Assembly (NCBI GenBank): GCA_022708585.1
Contig: JAKIYJ010000003.1
Coordinates: forward strand, 1-22,823
DNA length: 22,823 bases
Source of the DNA: Bacteroidota bacterium
GTDB taxonomy: Bacteria > Bacteroidota > Bacteroidia > Bacteroidales > JAKIYJ01
Direction of reading: 5' to 3'
Numbering within the stretch: the first letter of the stretch is position 1; the number at the start of each line of letters is the position of its first letter. The notes under the pieces were generated by a model that searched no databases, was not told where the DNA came from, and worked only from the letters and a program-made list of their open reading frames with translations. Shown one piece after another: positions 16,388 through 22,823 of this stretch. Made by a program: the position numbers and the translations under genes.

Positions 16388-17702
16388 TTAAAATATGCAC
16401 CTTTATTAATTTAATTCTGCGTTTATCAACGGCTTCAATAGTAAAAACGAAATTAGAATATTTTATTTCTTTATTTTTAGAAGGAATTTCGCCTTCAAGT
16501 TCAAGCAACAATCCTGCTAATGAATCGGCTTCCCCTCTTACATCATCAAATATACTTTCATCAGCATTTATAATTTTACAAAAATCGTTTAAACTGATTT
16601 TACCTTCAAAAATAAAAGTATTTTCATCTTTACGGGTATATAGCAATTCGTTCCCCAATTCATCAGACTCGTCCATTATTTCGCCGACAATTTCTTCAAG
16701 TATGTCTTCAAGTGTTATAAGACCCGATGTGCCGCCATACTCATCAACAATAACAGCTATATGTATTTTTCTCTCTCTGAATTCTTTAAGAAGGTCGTTG
16801 ATTTTTTTATTTTCAGGGACAAAATATGCTGGCCTTAATAAATCAGTCCATTTATAATCTGGCGACTGATCCATCACTGGAAGCAAATCTTTAATATATA
16901 AAATTCCAATGATACGGTCAAGATTGTCTCTATATACAGGTATTCTTGAATAGCCTGCATCTAAAACAAATTTCAGCAACTCTTCAAAGTTAATAGAATC
17001 TTCAACAGCGGCTATATCCATTCTTGATCTCATAATTTCACTTACTTCAATATCACCAAAATTTATAATACCTTTCAATATATTTTGTTCCTCTTCGTCT
17101 TCTGCTTTTGATGATGTAATTTCAATTGCCTTTGAAAGTTCCGGTATCGAAATATTAAAACCTTTGCGTTTAATCCTTCTGTCAGGTATAAAGGTAGTCA
17201 TAACCAACAGATTACTCACAGGTTTAAACAGGTATGAAACAACGCTTATAAATCCTGAAACAAAATTTGCAAATTTCAAAGCATTATAAGAAGAATATAT
17301 TTTAGGCATAATCTCGCCTGTTAATAAAATAATAGCAGTAATAATAATAGTTTGAACAATAAATTCAAGAATGTAATTATCACCAAAATTAATAGTATTA
17401 TTTATTATAAAAGCAGACAATATGACTATTGTAACATTGACAAAATTATTTGCCACAAGAATAGTGGCTATTAAATGCTTCGGTTTTGATAAAAGTTTAA
17501 GTACTCTATCAGAAGATTTTGTATGTTTAGATTTTAAAATATTATATTCAGCAGGAGTTAAAGAAAAAAATGCAGTCTCAGAGGCTGATATTATAGCTGA
17601 AAAAAATAAAAATATAAATAGAATAATTAATGCCAGTATTGTACTGAAACTTAAAGGATTAAATACTAAAATGTTTATTATTATTTGAAATAAATGTAAC
17701 AT
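16371..17702 (-). CDS. gldE: Gliding motility-associated membrane protein GldE (CorC/HlyC family)
   Basis: A 443-residue inner-membrane protein of the DUF21-CBS-CorC architecture. The DUF21 membrane domain covers about 20-195, with hydrophobic segments near 20-45, 77-102, 113-130 and 145-170. It contains ISASETAFFSL (38-48) and the TGEIMPK motif (128-134). Two CBS domains follow at about 222-340, with VDEYGGTSGLITLEDILEEI (319-338) as the hallmark, and a CorC_HlyC domain ends the protein. Family members are linked to magnesium/cobalt handling. In F. johnsoniae GldE is reported as a homologue that supports GldD function when overexpressed. The direct overlap with gldD favours GldE over a generic hemolysin-like protein. 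Confidence 0.9.
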   Translation of the reverse strand: MLHLFQIIINILVFNPLSFSTILALIILFIFLFFSAIISASETAFFSLTPAEYNILKSKHTKSSDRVLKLLSKPKHLIATILVANNFVNVTIVILSAFIINNTINFGDNYILEFIVQTIIITAIILLTGEIMPKIYSSYNALKFANFVSGFISVVSYLFKPVSNLLVMTTFIPDRRIKRKGFNISIPELSKAIEITSSKAEDEEEQNILKGIINFGDIEVSEIMRSRMDIAAVEDSINFEELLKFVLDAGYSRIPVYRDNLDRIIGILYIKDLLPVMDQSPDYKWTDLLRPAYFVPENKKINDLLKEFRERKIHIAVIVDEYGGTSGLITLEDILEEIVGEIMDESDELGNELLYTRKDENTFIFEGKISLNDFCKIINADESIFDDVRGEADSLAGLLLELEGEIPSKNKEIKYSNFVFTIEAVDKRRIKLIKVHILNDKSS

Positions 17703-17828
17703 TAATTTTATTTTTTATTAAAAACTCGGGTTTAATAATTCAAATTCAAAATGCAAAAAATTTATACAGATAAAAAGTAAAAAATAATATATAAATGATA
17801 AATAATTGATGATAAGATATGAAATAAT

Positions 17829-17857
17829 TTTTATTAAATTTCAATTTTATTAAATTT
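17829..17857. repeat. Two tandem copies of a 13-base AT motif
   Basis: TTTTATTAAATTT occurs at 17829-17841 and again at 17845-17857, separated by three bases. In such AT-rich DNA this may be chance or replication slippage. Confidence 0.5.
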
Positions 17858-18114
17858 TCCATTTTGATATTCGATTTTAATTTTTCTATTATTTTGAAAT
17901 TTAATTGTTGAACGCATTTAGAAAGGTCATTTTTATATTGAATTACTTTTTGTCAAAATAAATAAACTAATATTATATATAAAACAATAAAAAATATAGA
18001 TAAATTTAATTTTGTATTTTTGAATTTATGGATTTTTTTAAGTGTATGCAAAAAAAATAAAATTCAATTTGATACAAAATTACAAAAAGATGATATTAAA
18101 TCATAAAATAAGAA

Positions 18115-18161
18115 AACCCGCTGCTGATAAAATGTAATGAAACACTTACAGCTAACGGGTT
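18115..18161 (-). terminator. Candidate intrinsic terminator downstream of ssb
   Basis: On the minus strand AACCCG and CGGGTT form a 6-bp GC-containing outer stem. After a small internal loop come 4 more pairs (GCTG with CAGC), and then a long loop. The 3' arm runs straight into TTTTCTTATTTTAT (about 18118-18105). The hairpin begins 43 bases beyond the ssb stop codon. Its position and T-rich tail fit a Rho-independent terminator separating ssb from gldE. Confidence 0.6.
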
Positions 18162-18204
18162 CAGGAAAACAAATTTTATAAACATGAAAATAAGAAGATG
18201 GTAA

Positions 18205-18636
18205 TTAAAAGGGCAAATCATCGTTTATAGGATCTTCGGCAACAGGTTCAACTATTGTTTGCAGAGTTTCCGAAGTTTTTTCACTTAGATTTGTTTTTTC
18301 ATCTCTTTTACTTCCGAACATTTTAAGTTTTTCTCCAACAATTTCAGTTACATAATGTTTGTTTCCATGCTCATCGTTCCATGTACGGGTCCTAATAGAG
18401 CCTTCAAGGTAGATGGTTTGACCTTTTTTAAGGTAACTTTCCGCTATTTCGGCAAGCCTGTTCCATAAAACAATGTTGTGCCATTCTGTGTGTTCAACTT
18501 TTTGTCCCTCCTGATCCTTATAAAATTCGGAAGTAGCAAGAGAGAAGGAGGCTTTTTTGGCACCTTTTTCCAGCGTCCTTACGTCAGGATCCTTACCAAG
18601 GTTCCCAACAAGAATTACTTTATTTACTCCAACCAT
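18205..18636 (-). CDS. ssb: Single-stranded DNA-binding protein
   Basis: SSB coats single-stranded DNA during replication, recombination and repair, and works as a tetramer. The 143-residue protein has the OB fold in residues 1 to about 110, with VNKVILVGNLGKDPDVRTL (4-22), EWHNIVLWNRLAEIAESYL (51-69) and KKGQTIYLEGSIRTRTW (70-86). A short acidic linker leads to the protein-interaction tip DDLPF at the very C-terminus, the usual docking peptide for partner enzymes. In many Bacteroidetes ssb lies between mutY and gldE. Here gldE is downstream but mutY is absent and mutA is divergent upstream. It has the best promoter match in the window. Confidence 0.95.
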   Translation of the reverse strand: MVGVNKVILVGNLGKDPDVRTLEKGAKKASFSLATSEFYKDQEGQKVEHTEWHNIVLWNRLAEIAESYLKKGQTIYLEGSIRTRTWNDEHGNKHYVTEIVGEKLKMFGSKRDEKTNLSEKTSETLQTIVEPVAEDPINDDLPF

Positions 18637-18674
18637 TTTGATAAAAATTTAAATTAATACTTATGTTAATTAAT

Positions 18675-18696
18675 AATTAAGGAATAAACCTTAATT
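18675..18696. repeat. Inverted repeat in the ssb leader
   Basis: AATTAAGG (18675-18682) and CCTTAATT (18689-18696) are perfect 8-base inverted repeats around a 6-base spacer. If ssb transcription starts near 18720, this is a hairpin within its untranslated leader. Confidence 0.6.
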
Positions 18697-18700
18697 TTTT

Positions 18701-18722
18701 TGATTTATAAATTTATAAATCA
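18701..18722. repeat. Perfect 22-base palindrome at the predicted ssb transcription start
   Basis: The half-site TGATTTATAAA (18701-18711) is followed directly by its exact reverse complement (18712-18722). It sits just downstream of the ssb -7 box and over the predicted start of transcription, which is where a repressor or autoregulator would bind. AT-rich DNA makes chance palindromes more common, so function is unproven. Confidence 0.6.
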
Positions 18723-18726
18723 TTTC

Positions 18727-18757
18727 CAAAGATAAAATAATTCTTCTTCCTGACAAA
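18727..18757 (-). promoter_or_regulatory. Promoter of ssb (-33 TTTG, -7 TATCTTTG)
   Basis: On the minus strand TTTG (18757-18754) is followed after 19 bases by TATCTTTG (18734-18727). This matches both Bacteroidetes promoter elements at the standard spacing and is the strongest match in the window. It predicts a start near 18720 and a leader of about 84 bases. Confidence 0.7.
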
Positions 18758-18854
18758 GTAAAATTTAGTATATACGTTTTATATATGAGTAATAATGTAT
18801 TTTCGCTTTTAAAATTGGTTTTTATATGCTGATGAATACTTTTAATATTTATGA

Positions 18855-18874
18855 ACTTTTTTGCTTAAAAAAGT
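18855..18874. repeat. AT-rich inverted repeat upstream of mutA
   Basis: ACTTTTTT (18855-18862) and AAAAAAGT (18867-18874) are perfect 8-base inverted repeats with a GCTT spacer. They lie about 46 bases upstream of the candidate mutA -7 box. This could be a binding site or simply paired homopolymer tracts. Confidence 0.45.
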
Positions 18875-18919
18875 AATAATCTGAAAATTAATTTAGCACC
18901 TTTCAATAAGTTTTTTATC

Positions 18920-18927
18920 TACTTTTG
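18920..18927 (+). promoter_or_regulatory. Candidate -7 box of mutA
   Basis: TACTTTTG matches TAnnTTTG and lies 85 bases before the mutA ATG. No TTTG is present at the -33 distance, so the promoter may be weak or need an activator. It overlaps the palindrome at 18922-18939. Confidence 0.45.
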
Positions 18928-18939
18928 TCTGGACAAAAG
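18922..18939. promoter_or_regulatory. Operator-like palindrome overlapping the mutA -7 box
   Basis: CTTTTGTCTGGACAAAAG has perfect 8-base arms around a two-base centre. The left arm covers most of the candidate mutA -7 element, so a dimeric regulator bound here would block RNA polymerase. The two-base centre argues against a strong RNA hairpin, although a 7-bp stem with a four-base loop is possible. Confidence 0.5.
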
Positions 18940-19012
18940 ATTGAATTTTATTCTTAAATATACTGATATTATTTAAATCTTGTTCTTAATAATTTAATTA
19001 AATATAAAAGAA

Positions 19013-20875
19013 ATGAATAATAAGGAAAAATTATTTTCAGATTTTCCTTCCGTGTCGGATCAAGAATGGGAAAAACAAATCATTGAAGATTTAAAAGGAG
19101 CTGATTATGAAAAAAAATTAATCTGGGAAACAATAGATGGATTAAAACTAAGACCTTACTATCGTGAATCTGACTTGAAAAATATACCACTTACTGGAGG
19201 TACGCCTGGAATTTTTCCTTATAACAGAGGGACTAATAAAAAAAATAATAATTGGTATATACGCGAAGATATTGTATCTGAAAATATAAAAAATGCAAAT
19301 AAACTTGCACGTACCGCTCTTGAAAAAGGAGCAGAAACAATAGCCTTTAAAAACCTTTCTATAAATTCATATAATGAACTTTCTGTTTTATTACATAATA
19401 TTGATATTGAAAAGATATGCGTTGACTTCTACACTTCGGAATCCTATTTTTTTCTTGCTCAATTATTAATAGACTATATTAAAAAAAATAATATTAATAA
19501 GGCTAATGTAAAAGGCTCTTTTAACTTTAATTCTTTCGATTATTATCTTTTCAATGGTAAATATTGCAATACTCTGGAAGATGATATTAATGAACTTTAT
19601 AATTTGATTAACTTATGTATTAATGAATTGCCTTCATTTAGGATTATTAAGGTTAATGGACAGCATTTTGCTGACGCAGGGGCAAGTGTAGTTCAGGAAC
19701 TTGCTTTTTCTCTTTCTTTAGCTCACGAATATTTATATCTTTTATCTGAAAAAAATATCAAAACAACAGATATTGTTAAAAGAATTAGTTTTACTTTTTC
19801 TTCCGGTTCTGCATATTTTCTGGAAATTGCTAAATATAGAGCGGCTAAACCTTTATGGGCTAAAATTGTTGAACAATATGGTGTTATAGATGATGACGCC
19901 GCTATTTATATTCATGCCGTAAATTCTTTATGGAATAAAACTATTTATTCACCCTATGTTAATATGTTGCGAACCACAACCGAATCTATGGCTGCTGCAT
20001 TGGGTGGCTGTAATTCAATGACTGTAACTCCTTTTGATTCTACCTTTTCATCCGCTAATGATTTCTCTGCTCGCATAGCACGTAATCAACAAATTATTCT
20101 TAAATATGAATCTTATTTCAATAAAGTTGCAGATCCGTCAGGTGGCAGTTATTATATAGAAAATCTTACTAATTCTATTGCAGAAGCAGCGTGGAATCTA
20201 TTTAAAAAAATTGAAAATGAAGGAGGCTTTGCAAAAGCAATGGAGAATGACTATATAAAAAACGAAATTGAAAAAATTGCTCAAAAAAGAAATATGGATA
20301 TTGCCATGAAAAAAATCAGCATTCTCGGAGTAAATCATTATCCAGATACTACCGAAAATATGATTAACAAAATATCAGAACAATACATTAAACCCCAGGG
20401 TAATTATTTAACAAAATACAGAGGAGCACTGCCTTTTGAACTCATTAGATTGAAAACAGAATTATATGCACAAAAAAACGGGAAAATTCCTTCTGTATTT
20501 CTTTTTACTATTGGTAATCCTGTTATGCGAAAAGCAAGAGCTTCATTCAGTCAAAACTTTTTTGCAAGTGCAGGTTTTAATATTATTGACAATTATGGCT
20601 TTAACAATATTGATGAAGGTGTTGAATCTGCTATAAAATCATCGGCTTCAATAATTGTTGTTTGCAGCTCAGATGAAGAATACAAAAACTTCGCTCCTGA
20701 AATAGCTAGACGTATTAAAGATAATAATAAAAATATTTATGTTATAGTTGCAGGAAATCCAGTTGATATTATTGAAGAATTAAAATTAGCCGGCGTGGAT
20801 GATTTTATTAACATAAAAACAAATATAATTGAATTTCTTAAAAATTATCAAAACAAATTAGGCATCACTTCTTAA
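19013..20875 (+). CDS. mutA: Methylmalonyl-CoA mutase, small (non-catalytic) subunit
   Basis: MutA is the beta subunit of the adenosylcobalamin-dependent heterodimer that interconverts methylmalonyl-CoA and succinyl-CoA, used in propionate formation or breakdown. The 620-residue chain has the mutase barrel domain (about 40-430) with FTFSSGSAYFLEIAKYRAAK (260-279), TTTESMAAALGG (321-332), DFSARIARNQQ (350-360) and DPSGGSYYIE (374-383). The flavodoxin-like C-terminal domain starts near 493. At the place where MutB has GQDGHD, MutA has GNPVMR (501-506), so the cobalamin-ligating histidine and its aspartate are missing, as expected for this subunit. mutB follows after 129 bases, an unusually wide gap for partner genes. 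Confidence 0.93.
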   Translation: MNNKEKLFSDFPSVSDQEWEKQIIEDLKGADYEKKLIWETIDGLKLRPYYRESDLKNIPLTGGTPGIFPYNRGTNKKNNNWYIREDIVSENIKNANKLARTALEKGAETIAFKNLSINSYNELSVLLHNIDIEKICVDFYTSESYFFLAQLLIDYIKKNNINKANVKGSFNFNSFDYYLFNGKYCNTLEDDINELYNLINLCINELPSFRIIKVNGQHFADAGASVVQELAFSLSLAHEYLYLLSEKNIKTTDIVKRISFTFSSGSAYFLEIAKYRAAKPLWAKIVEQYGVIDDDAAIYIHAVNSLWNKTIYSPYVNMLRTTTESMAAALGGCNSMTVTPFDSTFSSANDFSARIARNQQIILKYESYFNKVADPSGGSYYIENLTNSIAEAAWNLFKKIENEGGFAKAMENDYIKNEIEKIAQKRNMDIAMKKISILGVNHYPDTTENMINKISEQYIKPQGNYLTKYRGALPFELIRLKTELYAQKNGKIPSVFLFTIGNPVMRKARASFSQNFFASAGFNIIDNYGFNNIDEGVESAIKSSASIIVVCSSDEEYKNFAPEIARRIKDNNKNIYVIVAGNPVDIIEELKLAGVDDFINIKTNIIEFLKNYQNKLGITS

Positions 20876-21004
20876 TATATTTTATAATTAAACATAAGAA
20901 AACTATTTAAATTATTGATAGATATTTAAAAATGTATTATATAAACTTTAATAAAGATTATTGTATATAATTTTTTAATAATAATATAGATTTAGTTAAA
21001 TATT

Positions 21005-22823
21005 ATGAGACAGGATTTTAAAAATATTGATTTTAAAACTGCTTTTAAAACTGATGAATATTCTGCTAATAAAATTTTGAAAGAGAGTTATGAAGAATGG
21101 CAGACGGCTGAACAAATACCTTTAAAAACAGTTTATGATGAGTCTGATTTGGAATATCTTGAACATTTATCGTATGCTGCGGGGATACCCCCATATTTGC
21201 GGGGACCTTATTCAACTATGTATGTTACTCGTCCCTGGACCATAAGGCAATACGCTGGTTATTCCACTGCTGAAGAATCTAATGCCTTTTATCGTCGTAA
21301 CCTTGCTGCTGGTCAAAAAGGTTTATCAATTGCATTTGACCTTGCCACTCATAGAGGCTATGACTCTGACCACGAAAGAGTTGTAGGTGATGTAGGCAAA
21401 GCAGGTGTTGCAGTAGATTCTGTACTTGATATGAAAATCCTTTTCGATCAAATTCCACTGGATAAAATATCTGTTTCTATGACTATGAATGGCGCAGTGC
21501 TGCCAATTATGGCATTTTATATTGTTGCAGCAGAGGAACAGGGCGTAAAACTTGATCAATTAAGTGGAACCATACAAAATGATATATTGAAAGAATTTAT
21601 GGTTCGTAATACCTATATATATCCTCCACAGCCATCAATGCGGATAATTGCCGATATTTTTGCTTTTACCTCTCAAAAAATGAAAAAATTTAATTCTATC
21701 AGTGTTAGTGGTTATCACATGCAAGAAGCAGGGGCTACTGCTGATATTGAACTGGCTTACACTATGGCAGATGGATTGGAATATTTGAGAACTGGACTTA
21801 CTGCTGGTATTGATATTGACAGTTTTGCCCCACGTGTTTCTTTCTTCTGGGCTGTTGGAATGAATCATTTTATGGAAATAGCCAAAATGAGAGCTGCTCG
21901 TTTGCTCTGGGCTAAAATTGTTAAACAATTTAATCCTAAAAATCCTAAATCTATGGCTTTAAGAACCCATTGTCAAACCTCTGGATGGAGCCTTACAGAA
22001 CAAGACCCATATAACAATGTTACACGTACCTGTATTGAAGCAATGGCAGCAGCATTAGGACATACTCAATCACTCCATACTAATGCACTTGATGAAGCTA
22101 TCGCTTTGCCAACCGACTTCTCTGCACGTATTGCCCGCAATACTCAAATATATCTTCAAGATGAAACTTACATCTGTAAAGCTATTGACCCCTGGGCTGG
22201 TTCTTATTATGTTGAAAGACTTACACACGAAATAACTCATAAGGCATGGGAACATATTCAGGAAATTGAAAAACTGGGCGGTATGGCTAAAGCTATTGAA
22301 ACAGGAATTCCAAAATTAAGAATTGAAGAAGCTTCTGCACGTAAACAGGCAAGAATTGATTCAGGCAAAGATATTATTGTTGGCGTTAATAAATATAAAC
22401 CTGATAAACAGGACCCCATTGAAATTCTTGAAGTTGATAATACTGTTGTCAGGGAAAATCAATTAAAAAGACTTAAAAAACTAAAAACAGAACGTAACAA
22501 CGAAGAAACTAAATTGGCTCTTGATGCTATTACTGAATGTTGTAAGACAGGTTCTGGAAATTTACTTGAACTGTCAATAGAAGCCGCACGTAAAAGATCT
22601 ACCTTGGGAGAAATATGCTATGCTTGTGAAAAAGTCTTTGGAAGATATAAAGCTGATGTTAAATCTGTAAAAGGTGTTTATTCTATGGAAATTGAAGGTG
22701 ATAAAAGTTTTGAAGAAGCCCGTAAATTGGCAGATGAATTTGCTGCTATTGAGGGCAGAAGACCAAGAATTATGGTCGCCAAAATGGGACAAGATGGTCA
22801 CGATAGAGGTGCAAAAGTAGTCT
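21005..22823 (+). CDS. mutB: Methylmalonyl-CoA mutase, large catalytic subunit (C-terminus beyond window)
   Basis: MutB carries the active site and the adenosylcobalamin of the mutase. The 606 visible codons run without a stop to the right edge. Conserved active-site residues are present: Y83 (in RQYAGYS), Q191, R201 and the Y237-H238 pair (SGYHMQEAGA), matching Tyr89, Gln197, Arg207 and Tyr243-His244 of the Propionibacterium enzyme with a constant offset of 6. The last residues seen are KMGQDGHDRGAKVV, which hold the base-off cobalamin motif DxHxxG (D597, H599, G602). About 100 more residues are expected past the edge. The start is the ATG at 21005. No meaB or epimerase gene is in view. Confidence 0.96.
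   Translation, partial: MRQDFKNIDFKTAFKTDEYSANKILKESYEEWQTAEQIPLKTVYDESDLEYLEHLSYAAGIPPYLRGPYSTMYVTRPWTIRQYAGYSTAEESNAFYRRNLAAGQKGLSIAFDLATHRGYDSDHERVVGDVGKAGVAVDSVLDMKILFDQIPLDKISVSMTMNGAVLPIMAFYIVAAEEQGVKLDQLSGTIQNDILKEFMVRNTYIYPPQPSMRIIADIFAFTSQKMKKFNSISVSGYHMQEAGATADIELAYTMADGLEYLRTGLTAGIDIDSFAPRVSFFWAVGMNHFMEIAKMRAARLLWAKIVKQFNPKNPKSMALRTHCQTSGWSLTEQDPYNNVTRTCIEAMAAALGHTQSLHTNALDEAIALPTDFSARIARNTQIYLQDETYICKAIDPWAGSYYVERLTHEITHKAWEHIQEIEKLGGMAKAIETGIPKLRIEEASARKQARIDSGKDIIVGVNKYKPDKQDPIEILEVDNTVVRENQLKRLKKLKTERNNEETKLALDAITECCKTGSGNLLELSIEAARKRSTLGEICYACEKVFGRYKADVKSVKGVYSMEIEGDKSFEEARKLADEFAAIEGRRPRIMVAKMGQDGHDRGAKVV

Larger units (their letters stand above)
17703..18204. other. 502-base AT-rich noncoding gap between ssb and gldE
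   Basis: There is no convincing gene on either strand. The gap is made of poly-A/T tracts and short ORFs of about 10 codons. It holds the ssb terminator hairpin at 18115-18161 and a 16-base-period repeat at 17829-17857. An isolated minus-strand -7-like octamer TAATTTTG (18082-18075) has no -33 partner. I found no strong promoter close to gldE, though one is expected somewhere in this gap. Confidence 0.6.

Noticed and set aside
18028..18060. Short ORF after a TATTTTTG box at 18015-18022 in the ssb-gldE gap
   Set aside because: It is only about ten codons of mostly lysine and phenylalanine, with no -33 element; most likely chance.
18637..19012. Cobalamin riboswitch upstream of mutA
   Set aside because: The mutase uses B12, but I see no B12-box-like conserved core or GC-rich stems; the region is AT-rich with simple palindromes.
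19013..20875. Loss of the cobalamin-binding histidine in MutA read as a damaged gene
   Set aside because: Absence of DxHxxG is normal for the small subunit; the reading frame is intact and of full length.

Overview
The window is an AT-rich chromosomal segment of a member of the Bacteroidota, most likely Bacteroidales or a close relative. The evidence is the gldE-gldD pair specific to this phylum, several TAnnTTTG promoter -7 boxes, no clear Shine-Dalgarno sequences, a Bacteroidetes-type FtsE and RsmI, and the tdk / M28 peptidase / rsmI neighbourhood. The DNA is densely packed with housekeeping and envelope genes. I found no insertion sequence, prophage, CRISPR array, tRNA or rRNA.

Layout, left to right. 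The window opens inside the N-terminus of a thymidine kinase gene (minus strand, cut off by the edge). Divergent from it is a plus-strand run: a conserved hypothetical, a secreted M28 zinc aminopeptidase and the 16S rRNA methyltransferase rsmI. rsmI converges on a small lipoprotein whose second half resembles the type IX secretion protein GldN. Next comes a transketolase encoded as two separate halves, with a secreted von Willebrand factor A (VWA) protein between them. A PstS-like lipoprotein with an EF-hand-type calcium loop follows on the minus strand, then folB, an AI-2E-family membrane protein and a radical SAM/SPASM protein. After these come frr (minus), ftsE (plus), two overlapping GT-B glycosyltransferase genes (minus), murB (plus) and gldD, gldE and ssb (all minus). 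The last region is the divergent ssb/mutA intergenic stretch with four perfect inverted repeats, then mutA and mutB of adenosylcobalamin-dependent methylmalonyl-CoA mutase. mutB is cut by the right edge just after its cobalamin-binding histidine motif.

How the genes work together. MutA and MutB form one heterodimeric enzyme linking succinyl-CoA and methylmalonyl-CoA. The two transketolase halves should form one ThDP enzyme of the non-oxidative pentose phosphate pathway. GldD, GldE and possibly the GldN-like lipoprotein belong to the gliding / type IX secretion apparatus. MurB, FtsE and the glycosyltransferases serve cell wall and surface construction.

Nothing here is clearly a new biological system. 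The points most worth a second look are the VWA gene between the transketolase halves, the GldN-like lipoprotein, the palindromes between ssb and mutA, and the ssb-gldE interval with a terminator-like hairpin. Every assignment comes from reading motifs by eye; no database search was possible.
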